DNA of 26,855 nt from a virus. Shown here one piece after another: positions 1 through 6,244 of the stretch. The stretch is from IMG/VR virus record IMGVR_UViG_3300025151_000244, positions 1 to 26,855 of that record; one strand, written 5' to 3'. Every line of letters starts with the position of its first letter. Within the stretch, counting starts at the first letter, position 1. Below the pieces are notes generated by a model. The model made no database searches, was not told the origin of the DNA, and saw nothing but the letters and a program-made list of their open reading frames with translations. Both the position numbers and the translations under genes were made by a program.

Positions 1-297
1 TCGAGCAATACCCCGTTATCAATGCAAATAGAAAGAATGCAACAACCTTACAATGAATTGTTAGAACACATTCTAAATGACCAATACGAATTAGCCCTCA
101 AACAAATGCACAATATGATACATATGTCGGTAGACATGAAAACGATTTGTATAGGAATGCATGATGTTGTAGTTAAGAAAAGTCTGCCAACGCCTAAGAA
201 GTTCAAGTATCTAAGAGTGATAGGTGAAAGTGAATGGAGAAGCACAAACATGACTCCTAAAGTTTTGGCAGCATGGATGATAGGACAGTTGATTTAG
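1..297 (+). CDS. Unknown protein, 5'-truncated by the window edge
   Basis: The frame is open from base 1 to a TAG at 295-297. The first in-window ATG is at 22, but it has no purine-rich ribosome-binding site in front of it and the seven codons before it are open, so the true start probably lies outside the window. The visible 98 residues are rich in Met, Leu and charged residues and look mostly helical. I recognise no motif, signal peptide or membrane segment. The next gene begins directly after the stop, so the two are probably co-transcribed. Coding is supported by the open frame and tight packing; the function is unknown. Confidence 0.6.
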   Translation, partial: SSNTPLSMQIERMQQPYNELLEHILNDQYELALKQMHNMIHMSVDMKTICIGMHDVVVKKSLPTPKKFKYLRVIGESEWRSTNMTPKVLAAWMIGQLI

Positions 298-567
298 ATG
301 AAGATATTTGATTTAAACAATGATGGGGTAATAGACAGGCATGATGTAAAGAAAGCAATCATGCGATATGAGTGGATTGTTGTTACAGGATTACTCCTAA
401 CAATAGTCCCAATGTTAAACGTGTTAGGTTATACTAACATAGATTCAGATTTCTTTTGGGCGTTAGCAGGTTTATGTTTAACGGTTGAAGGAATCATAGA
501 ACTTTACTATGAACAAAAGTATTGGGATAAAATGAATGAACAATTAGCAACGGAGGAAGAGAGATGA
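298..567 (+). CDS. Small two-helix membrane protein with an EF-hand-like loop
   Basis: This 89-residue protein starts on the base after the preceding stop. Residues 5-16 read DLNNDGVIDRHD, which matches the EF-hand calcium-binding loop pattern with acidic or Asn residues at loop positions 1, 3, 5, 9 and 12 and Gly at position 6. Two hydrophobic stretches follow (about residues 27-46 and 52-71), then a charged tail. It therefore looks like a two-pass membrane protein with a small calcium-binding or dockerin-like N terminus. The stop overlaps the start of the MazG-like gene by four bases. The membrane call is fairly safe. Calcium binding is inferred from the loop alone, and only one loop is present, whereas EF-hands usually come in pairs. 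No function is known to me. Confidence 0.7.
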   Translation: MKIFDLNNDGVIDRHDVKKAIMRYEWIVVTGLLLTIVPMLNVLGYTNIDSDFFWALAGLCLTVEGIIELYYEQKYWDKMNEQLATEEER

Positions 568-914
568 ACTTTGATGAGTATCAAAAAGAAGCGAAGACAT
601 TCGCAATATACCCAATAGATATGAACATCATTTATCCATCTTTAGGGCTTTGTGGGGAAAGTGGTGAAGTTGCTGAGAAAGTTAAAAAATGGATTCGTGA
701 TGACGGATTCATAAAGACAATGATGGCTAACCAACCGAGGATGGCTCCAAGAACGTATGAGATAGAAAAAGAATTAGGGGATGTTCTTTGGTATCTAGCG
801 AACTTGGCTACTGATTTGGGCCTAAGTCTAGGAGCAATAGCACAATTGAATCTAGATAAGTTGGAAGATAGAAAGAAAAGAGATGTGATTAAAGGAGAAG
901 GTGATGATAGATGA
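564..914 (+). CDS. MazG-like nucleotide pyrophosphohydrolase
   Basis: This 116-residue protein has the all-alpha NTP pyrophosphohydrolase signature. GESGEVAEKVKK (about residues 31-42) supplies the first acidic pair, and EKELGDVLWYLANLA (about 68-82) supplies the second, with E70 and D73. Together they form the magnesium site that in this family hydrolyses (d)NTPs to monophosphates. The length fits the short single-domain viral MazG-like class. A GGAGG ribosome-binding site lies at 552-556, seven bases before ATG 564, and the start overlaps the previous stop as ATGA. Viral MazG proteins are thought to adjust nucleotide or alarmone pools; the substrate here cannot be told from the sequence. 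Confidence 0.85.
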   Translation: MNFDEYQKEAKTFAIYPIDMNIIYPSLGLCGESGEVAEKVKKWIRDDGFIKTMMANQPRMAPRTYEIEKELGDVLWYLANLATDLGLSLGAIAQLNLDKLEDRKKRDVIKGEGDDR

Positions 915-1105
915 AGATAAGAATACCGAAAGAAATGTATGACAAAATAAGTAATTGGGCTTTGGAGAATGATATGACATTCGATGAGGCTATTTTGCTT
1001 TGTTTTAAGATAGGAGAGGCAGTTGAAGCAACTGATTATAGGGGAGCAATGCAACCTGCATGGTCGCCTCAATATGAGCCTCCAAAAGAGGATGGAGAGT
1101 TATGA
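911..1105 (+). CDS. Small protein, possible ribbon-helix-helix DNA-binding fold
   Basis: A 64-residue ORF with a clear GGTGAT ribosome-binding site (899-904) in front of ATG 911 and an ATGA overlap with the MazG-like gene. The first 35 residues suggest a short beta strand (KIRIP) followed by two amphipathic helices separated by a turn. That pattern resembles MetJ/Arc-type ribbon-helix-helix proteins. The C-terminal third is Pro-rich and acidic and looks disordered. A DNA-binding or regulatory role is a guess from the secondary-structure pattern. The start and the reality of the gene are better supported than the fold. Confidence 0.55.
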   Translation: MKIRIPKEMYDKISNWALENDMTFDEAILLCFKIGEAVEATDYRGAMQPAWSPQYEPPKEDGEL

Positions 1106-1173
1106 GAGTAACATTGACATTAGAGAATAGTAGACAGACAACTCTTGAAGAGTTTGGATTTGTATTTGAGTGA
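1102..1173 (+). CDS. 23-residue micro-ORF with a PIP-box-like sequence
   Basis: ATG 1102 overlaps the previous stop as ATGA and is preceded by purine-rich GAGGATGGAGAG. The peptide is MRVTLTLENS followed by RQTTLEEFGFVFE. Its QTTLEEFGF segment resembles the PCNA-interacting peptide pattern (Q, two residues, aliphatic, two residues, aromatics), although a Gly sits where the second aromatic is expected and a Phe follows it. A PCNA-like clamp is encoded about 2.5 kb downstream. If translated, it could bind or compete for the clamp. That is inference, because a peptide this short could match by chance. Confidence 0.35.
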   Translation: MRVTLTLENSRQTTLEEFGFVFE

Positions 1174-1177
1174 TTTG

Positions 1178-1243
1178 ATGAAATGGTCTGAATACTTTAG
1201 GTTAAAGAAAGAATATAAAAAGAAAAGAAAATATTGGAAGTGA
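1178..1243 (+). CDS. 21-residue highly basic micro-ORF
   Basis: ATG 1178 begins a 21-residue peptide very rich in Lys, Arg, Tyr and Trp that ends at TGA 1241. In-frame TTG codons at 1154 and 1145 could extend it to about 29-32 residues, giving a more amphipathic N terminus. It fills the gap between the PIP-like micro-ORF and the RPA/SSB candidate, and its last codons contain GGAAGTGA, which probably serves as the ribosome-binding site of the next gene. It may be a real basic peptide or only a leader. I recognise no family. Confidence 0.25.
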   Translation: MKWSEYFRLKKEYKKKRKYWK

Positions 1244-1247
1244 AAAT

Positions 1248-2471
1248 ATGGAAGATAAAGTAAATATGGAAATAGCCAAGGCTGCTGAAGTCTTGGGAAT
1301 AGAGGTTTCTGAAACAGAAACAAAGTATATGGAGATTTGTGAAACAAACAATCTCAACCCCATTGAAGATTGGGCTTTGGCTCTATCTTTGTTTAGACAA
1401 TGGTTTAGTGGAGCATACGCTTACAAAGATGCACCACCACAAGAATCTAGTGGTAATTCACTAGTAAAGAAAGCATCAGGATATTTCATATCTTTAGATG
1501 CTCCTAGAGATATGGCTAAGATGCAGAATGAGAGAATTAAGAATGAATATCTCCGTGATGCAGATACCACTTATTCTCTTGGTAAAGTAGCCGTTGTTCT
1601 TGAGCAAGACGGTGGCTATGAGATTAGTAGAATGCATAAGGGCGAAGAACAGATTAAGACTGTATCAGACCTACCAAACAATCATCATGAGATAGAAGTA
1701 GGTAAGTGGATTGTTCCACTAGACAGTATGCAACAGTATTCAAGTGGCCCTAATTCAAACTATGGTAGACCATTACCTGCTGAACAGTTTAGACTAGCAG
1801 GTGTGTTTATTGGTACTGTTGATGGTAATGAGGGTGTTTATTACTTCTCCTACAAAGGAGATGGTTGTAAGACTTTCAATCCACAGACGTTCCATTATGT
1901 GCATTTTGACTGTATTCCTGATAGTAATAATACTGACAGGGTTTATGGTTTTAAGATGGGAACAATGGAAAGCCTAGTGTATAATGCAGATTTATCTGAT
2001 GATGACCCACGAAAGACTGCAAGCCCATCTGTATCTGATTTACAGAATCACATGATGGAAAATGCAATGTCACACTATTGTAGTCTATCAGATATAGCAA
2101 GGCATCATTCAGAATCAGAAGGCAAGCCGTATGCTCAAAGGTTTGTTATTACTGATGGTTCTGTATCTAGTGTTAACATGACACCAAACAGTATTGGAAC
2201 AAGAAGGATAACTGTAAGCGATTTGAATTCTGACTTCGATTATGATGGTGGTTCATGGGCGGGAACAACTTGTTGGATTCCCGCTAACATTGATATTGAC
2301 TTTGGTATTGGTTCAACATTGGTTCTTGTTGGTAGAACATCACAAGGTAAGAATCAAGATGGTGGGCCGGGTGATATTACACTAAACGTTAGCGGTGTTC
2401 TTTGCACCGAGAATCGTGGTGTTGTAGCAGAACCCTATGAGTCAACAGAAGAAGATATTGATTGGTTCTAA
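1248..2471 (+). CDS. Putative RPA/SSB-like single-stranded DNA-binding protein
   Basis: This 407-residue protein is preceded by GGAAGTGA at 1236-1243, four bases before ATG 1248. Its middle and C-terminal parts alternate beta-strand-like segments with Gly- and Asp-rich loops, including YSLGKVAVVLEQDGGYEI, FRLAGVFIGTVDG and GIGSTLVLVGRTSQGK, which is compatible with OB folds. The last residues, STEEDIDWF, form an acidic tail ending in aromatics. That resembles the C-terminal tip with which bacterial SSB proteins recruit partners. It sits just ahead of the recombinase, clamp and polymerase genes, where an ssDNA-binding protein would be expected. The call rests on fold impression, tail and context, not on a diagnostic motif; another replication accessory protein is possible. 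Confidence 0.5.
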   Translation: MEDKVNMEIAKAAEVLGIEVSETETKYMEICETNNLNPIEDWALALSLFRQWFSGAYAYKDAPPQESSGNSLVKKASGYFISLDAPRDMAKMQNERIKNEYLRDADTTYSLGKVAVVLEQDGGYEISRMHKGEEQIKTVSDLPNNHHEIEVGKWIVPLDSMQQYSSGPNSNYGRPLPAEQFRLAGVFIGTVDGNEGVYYFSYKGDGCKTFNPQTFHYVHFDCIPDSNNTDRVYGFKMGTMESLVYNADLSDDDPRKTASPSVSDLQNHMMENAMSHYCSLSDIARHHSESEGKPYAQRFVITDGSVSSVNMTPNSIGTRRITVSDLNSDFDYDGGSWAGTTCWIPANIDIDFGIGSTLVLVGRTSQGKNQDGGPGDITLNVSGVLCTENRGVVAEPYESTEEDIDWF

Positions 2472-2505
2472 GACCAACATTCCTAGCGGTAGTAGTGTCC
2501 GTCAA

Positions 2506-2522
2506 AGGGGTGCAAAGCCCCT
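2506..2522 (+). promoter_or_regulatory. Small stem-loop before the downstream ribosome-binding site
   Basis: In the 66-base gap 2472-2537, AGGGG and CCCCT can pair around a TGCAAAG loop. The stem ends a few bases before AAGGTGAT (2526-2533), the ribosome-binding site of the gene starting at 2538. There is no following T-run, so it is not an obvious terminator. It could tune translation or protect the mRNA end. This is one of the few gaps in an otherwise overlapping gene string. Confidence 0.4.
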
Positions 2523-2537
2523 ACAAAGGTGATTTAA

Positions 2538-2789
2538 ATGAAAAGCATGTTTAAAATAGAAAACGGAATAATACATGGTAGCAGTTATGCTACTTTGTTG
2601 AGAACTGTCGAGTTTATTACTTGGCGACTCAATGAGGATTCTGGTGAGTATTGGATGAAGTTCCATGTACCATCAGGTAAAGAAATAAGAATTAAGGTCA
2701 ATGAAGAAGACCTACGCAGTATATTGAATGATTGGGCGGAATATGAATTAAAATTAGAATTAGGTGACGAAGATGAGTTGGACTACTGA
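2538..2789 (+). CDS. Small conserved-looking protein of unknown function
   Basis: This 83-residue protein has a strong AAGGTGAT ribosome-binding site four bases before ATG 2538. It appears to be mixed alpha/beta, with beta-like segments near residues 23-31 and 38-54 (EYWMKFHVPSGKEIRIKV), a helix around 55-73 and a strongly acidic C terminus. Its 3' end overlaps the start of the Sak4-like ATPase gene by 17 bases, so the two are likely translationally coupled. I recognise no domain. Its place between an ssDNA-binding candidate and a recombinase suggests a replication or recombination accessory role, but nothing in the sequence shows this directly. Confidence 0.65.
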   Translation: MKSMFKIENGIIHGSSYATLLRTVEFITWRLNEDSGEYWMKFHVPSGKEIRIKVNEEDLRSILNDWAEYELKLELGDEDELDY

Positions 2790-3609
2790 GAATAAAGGAG
2801 ATGCAGTTAAAGCAGAAAAGATTGCTCACGCAGAAGAAATTGACTTTGGTAAGGAGCAAGAAGAATGGAACAAGCAATATGCTAAGAAGTTCCTAAAGAA
2901 GAAAGATAAAAGAGCCAGACTAGTATTAGGTATATGGGGTAAGCCTAAGACTGGTAAAACTGGTTTATCACTTGACTTCCCAGACAAGACAATATATGTT
3001 CTTGATTGGGATAGAGGTGTTGAATCCACATGGAGAGAACACCACGATTCTACTGATAGGATTCAAATCCATTGTCCTATCAATAGAGATAAGAGAAATG
3101 TTATTGACATAAACAAGTCTGAGAAAGAGTCTTTGATGTTCATTAACATGGTTAGGCAAAGAATACAAGAGGGAGAAAACCCTGTGTTTGTATTTGATGG
3201 CGTTGATACTTACTTCAACTCCTGTCTGCTAAAGGTCAATAATGACCCGACCAAAGTAACGAAGGTTATGCCTTGGCAGTACGGTGAAAGAAACAAGACT
3301 TTCAACTTCATGATGGAAGCAGTTTATTCTCTTAATTGTGATGTGATATATATTACTCACGAAAAGGAACAGTACATTGACAATACTGTTGTAGGTTTTG
3401 TCCCTTCATGGCAAGATTGGGGTGGCAAACTAGAACAGGAAATTAGATGTTATAGTAGAGAAGACAAAGGGGAATTAAAGTATTTTGCTAAACTAATTGG
3501 TAGTAGAACCAAAGGTAATCTTGTTGGTACTACATGGACGACTAGGGATGGAAAACCACCTAATGTAGTTTGGCATGGTATTACTGAACTACGAGATGGT
3601 GCAATATGA
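2773..3609 (+). CDS. Sak4/RadA-like P-loop ATPase (recombinase candidate)
   Basis: This 278-residue protein has a Walker A motif GKPKTGKT (residues 56-63) and a Walker B strand PVFVFDG (137-143, D142). Later come a polar strand VIYITHE (about 191-197) and a beta-rich C-terminal part. This matches the short RecA-fold ATPases of phages and archaeal viruses (Sak4/RadA-like, AAA_24 group), which assist single-strand annealing or strand exchange with an SSB partner. I prefer ATG 2773 because AGGTGA lies five bases upstream; an in-frame GTG at 2764 overlaps that site. The charged N-terminal 45 residues precede the core. Its neighbours, an SSB-like protein and the clamp, fit a recombination-dependent replication role. 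The exact subfamily needs a profile search. Confidence 0.75.
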   Translation: MSWTTENKGDAVKAEKIAHAEEIDFGKEQEEWNKQYAKKFLKKKDKRARLVLGIWGKPKTGKTGLSLDFPDKTIYVLDWDRGVESTWREHHDSTDRIQIHCPINRDKRNVIDINKSEKESLMFINMVRQRIQEGENPVFVFDGVDTYFNSCLLKVNNDPTKVTKVMPWQYGERNKTFNFMMEAVYSLNCDVIYITHEKEQYIDNTVVGFVPSWQDWGGKLEQEIRCYSREDKGELKYFAKLIGSRTKGNLVGTTWTTRDGKPPNVVWHGITELRDGAI

Positions 3610-4385
3610 ATGTAAAATTTACAGTAAATAAGAAAGAGTTTGAGTCGGCATTAAATGCCGTCACATTGAAAGGTAAGTACAAGAGTTCACACTCTTCTAA
3701 AACCGCAGTCATTAGTAATGATGTAGCCGGAGCGATAAGCGATGATGGCACTTCATTGACTTTGACAAATGCTAGTGATACAATGGCTGCAATGTGTAGC
3801 GTTGCTATTACTGACATACAAAGAAGTGGTAGTCTGTCAATGTTTATTTTTGAAGTAGAGAGAGTACAGAAGTATCTGAAGACTTTCAAGTATGATGATA
3901 TGCATGTTACGATTACTGCTTCTAATGTTATTCTAAAGACAGAATCACAAAGAGCGCAGATACCGTTGCTAGTAGAGCATTCGGGTATTACTGCTATCAG
4001 TAAGATTGTTGCTATGGAAATCAATCATGCAAGTGATGAGTTTCCTACGTTTGGTAGAACCACGTTTGAAACAAAGATAGCAGTAGAAGGTAGTGTTCTA
4101 GCAGATGCTATCAAAAACTGTGCGATTGTAGGTACTGCAACTTACAGGTTGAATGTTGGTGACGGAGAGTTTAGTTTGTCTTCTGTCAACTTTCATCAAA
4201 CTGAGAATTACAAGGTTACAATACCTGTGATTTCTTGTGAAGGTGAAGACTCAACACTAGAGTTTTCAGCACCACTAGACAAGTTTTGTTCTGGTGTAAT
4301 GTACCTTTACTTGAAAGACGATGCTCCAATACTACTATGTGGAGCAGATAGAAAGTTAATAGTAGCACCCTATATTAGAGGATGA
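3606..4385 (+). CDS. PCNA-like DNA sliding clamp
   Basis: At 259 residues it has the length of a two-domain PCNA. Typical features are an N terminus MNVKFTVNKKEFESALNAV, a central strand-rich segment ending in an apparent interdomain linker near residue 118, and a C-terminal strand with ILLCGADRKLIVAPYIRG, which resembles the terminal strand of clamps. The start overlaps the ATPase stop as ATGA, with GATGGTG just upstream. PolB begins four bases after its stop and ends in a PIP-box-like motif, which supports a clamp-polymerase pair. It is divergent in sequence, so the call rests on length, terminal strands and context. No clamp-loader gene is visible here, so the host's RFC may load it. Confidence 0.65.
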   Translation: MNVKFTVNKKEFESALNAVTLKGKYKSSHSSKTAVISNDVAGAISDDGTSLTLTNASDTMAAMCSVAITDIQRSGSLSMFIFEVERVQKYLKTFKYDDMHVTITASNVILKTESQRAQIPLLVEHSGITAISKIVAMEINHASDEFPTFGRTTFETKIAVEGSVLADAIKNCAIVGTATYRLNVGDGEFSLSSVNFHQTENYKVTIPVISCEGEDSTLEFSAPLDKFCSGVMYLYLKDDAPILLCGADRKLIVAPYIRG

Positions 4386-4389
4386 TATA

Positions 4390-6060
4390 ATGATAATTAC
4401 TGCAATAGATAATGCGAATAAATTTGTTCTTAGATGGAGAGATGAGAACAATAAAAGATTAGAATCGGAAGTAGGCTATGCAGACTTCAATCCATATTTT
4501 TACATCTTAGCAAATGAAACAGAACGCTCCGGTGTTAATATCACCGAGTATGTAAACGGTAGAAAGGATTCGTTTAGAATCAATCTTAATTATACTGTTG
4601 ATGGTTCTGTATCTCTTGATGGTAGGGCTTTGAAGAAAGTGACATGGACTCCACCAAGACCCGGATATACTAGAGAACTTCGTAAGCAATGGTCTGAAAC
4701 TTTTGAGGCAGACGTACCCTTTCATTATCGGTACGCCATAGATTGTTTAACAAACCTACCAGAATATAAACTAAGAAAGTTCTATTGGGATTTAGAGTGG
4801 CAACAACGTGGCCCCCATGATGGTGCTATTACTTGTATTTCATACTATGATAATTATTCAAAAGAGTCTAAGGTATATTGGTGGCAACCTGATTCTATTA
4901 ATAGAAAAGTGAAAGGACACTCAAAGCCTTTTGATTCTGAAAGAAAGATGTTGTCTGCCTTTGTTGATGATATAATTGACAAAGACCCTGATATGTTGAT
5001 TGCTTGGTTCGGTTCAAAGTTCGACCTGCCTAAGTTAATAGAAAGACTACAAGAGAATGGTATTGACCCAAGAGCAATATCTCCTTGTCATGATGTGAAA
5101 GGAGTGTATTATTCTGATGGTGTTAAACTGAGTAAATCAGTTAAGAACTATACTCCTATCGAGCAACCAGTTAGAGGTAGGCTTATTCTAAATCTTGACT
5201 TGGCGTTTGAAAGACAATGGAATGATGCACAACGAGGAACACTACCTTCTTTAGCATTGGACTATGTATCTGAGAATGTTCTTGGTGAAAAGAAACTAGT
5301 TAGTGAAAGGTTCCCAGATAAGAACCAATTCTTTTCTAGGGGATGGTTAGAAGATACTCAAAACTATCTTGACTATGCAAAGAAAGATGTTGATTTGATT
5401 GTAAGAATAGATGAAGAAAACTATACTTCTGAGGCTATACTTTCTCTTCAACGTTTGATTGTTGCTCCTTTTGATGCTTGCTTCTATGCATCAAATATGG
5501 GTGGTATTTACTTCATGCGTAATGCTACTTGGAAAGCACCGACAGGAGATAAAGAAGGTGAAAGGATTGAATATGAAGGGGCTATGATTTACAATCCAGA
5601 ATCAGAAGGAACAAACGGACTACACTTAGGAGTGGCTGCATTTGATTTTGCAGGTCTATATCCTTCTATGATGATAGCAAGAAATATATCTTGGGAAACT
5701 AAGTCTACTGAACCAACTGAGTTTGGTGTTAATGTTTTGATACCAAGAGATTTCAGTCCTGTTAAGTTTGAGGATTGGAAGTATTATAGAACAGATGAAT
5801 TAGGTCTTCTGCCAAAAGCAGTATTAGACTTGAAGAAACTAAGAACAGAATATAAGAAGAGAATGTATATGGCAAAAGAACCTTCTGAATATGCTAAGTG
5901 GAATAACAACCAGTTAGCAGTTAAGAGATTGATGGCCTCCTTTTATGGAGTGGTTGGCTATCAAGGATTTGGTTGGGCTGATGTTGATTTGGCTGCTAGT
6001 ATAACTGCTAGTGCTAGAGAAGCAATTAGAGAGGCTGCGTTTAAGGTGATGGAATTATGA
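4390..6060 (+). CDS. Family B DNA polymerase, N-terminal part (exonuclease, palm motif A, fingers)
   Basis: This 556-residue protein contains the proofreading exonuclease: ExoI FYWDLEW (D134, E136), ExoII FGSKFDLPKL (D212; Phe sits where Asn is usual) and ExoIII YAKKD (Y329, D333). Polymerase motif A is DFAGLYPSM (D419-M427), and motif B is KRLMASFYG (K512-G520, Ala at the usual Asn position). It ends in the helix after motif B, with stop TGA 6058-6060. Motif C is absent and lies in the next large ORF in the same reading frame. The N-terminal domain and exonuclease catalytic residues look intact. The last codons contain AAGGTGAT (6043-6050), a strong ribosome-binding site for the micro-ORF at 6057. 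This is one subunit of a split polymerase unless the RNA is spliced. Confidence 0.93.
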   Translation: MIITAIDNANKFVLRWRDENNKRLESEVGYADFNPYFYILANETERSGVNITEYVNGRKDSFRINLNYTVDGSVSLDGRALKKVTWTPPRPGYTRELRKQWSETFEADVPFHYRYAIDCLTNLPEYKLRKFYWDLEWQQRGPHDGAITCISYYDNYSKESKVYWWQPDSINRKVKGHSKPFDSERKMLSAFVDDIIDKDPDMLIAWFGSKFDLPKLIERLQENGIDPRAISPCHDVKGVYYSDGVKLSKSVKNYTPIEQPVRGRLILNLDLAFERQWNDAQRGTLPSLALDYVSENVLGEKKLVSERFPDKNQFFSRGWLEDTQNYLDYAKKDVDLIVRIDEENYTSEAILSLQRLIVAPFDACFYASNMGGIYFMRNATWKAPTGDKEGERIEYEGAMIYNPESEGTNGLHLGVAAFDFAGLYPSMMIARNISWETKSTEPTEFGVNVLIPRDFSPVKFEDWKYYRTDELGLLPKAVLDLKKLRTEYKKRMYMAKEPSEYAKWNNNQLAVKRLMASFYGVVGYQGFGWADVDLAASITASAREAIREAAFKVMEL

Positions 6061-6161
6061 ATAGAGAAGATAAAATATTCTATGGTAGAATGTCATTCTA
6101 CATTACTGGTACTATTGCCTTTGTGGTTAACTCCATCAATGTAGGATGGTGTCAGATATGA
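6057..6161 (+). CDS. 34-residue micro-ORF between the polymerase halves
   Basis: ATG 6057 overlaps the stop of the polymerase N-terminal part as ATGA and is preceded at six bases by a full AAGGTGAT ribosome-binding site. The product is MNREDKIFYGRM, then a hydrophobic run SFYITGTIAFVVNSI (about residues 13-27), then a short tail. It may be a single-pass membrane or otherwise hydrophobic microprotein. Its stop overlaps the start of the next micro-ORF. No family is recognised. The ribosome-binding site and paired start/stop overlaps argue that it is translated; its role, if any, in the polymerase is unknown. Confidence 0.5.
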   Translation: MNREDKIFYGRMSFYITGTIAFVVNSINVGWCQI

Positions 6162-6244
6162 AAAATAGAAGGGCATGTAGATGGTGCGGTGCTATACATC
6201 CTTTTGGTTTAGATAGAAGATATAAGTGTGGTGAATGTAAATGA
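6158..6244 (+). CDS. 28-residue zinc-finger-like micro-ORF between the polymerase halves
   Basis: ATG 6158 overlaps the previous stop, and GGATGGTG lies just upstream. The peptide has CRWC and CGEC pairs separated by 13 residues, with many Arg and Lys: a minimal treble-clef or zinc-ribbon pattern (C7, C10, C24, C27). Its stop TGA 6242-6244 overlaps the start of the polymerase C-terminal part, and its last codons contain that gene's GGTGA site. The four spaced cysteines in so short a frame argue against chance. Nucleic-acid or protein binding is plausible but unproven. Confidence 0.5.
   Translation: MKNRRACRWCGAIHPFGLDRRYKCGECK

Noticed and set aside
6058-6240. Split or degraded intein at the polymerase motif C site
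   Set aside because: The position is a known intein hotspot, but no intein junction residues (first Cys/Ser, terminal His-Asn), splicing blocks or homing endonuclease fragment are present in the seam.
6058-6240. Simple sequencing frameshift or stop-codon error in PolB
   Set aside because: Both halves are in the same frame, and the 183-base seam contains several in-frame stops, two coupled ORFs and clear ribosome-binding sites. One base error could not create this.
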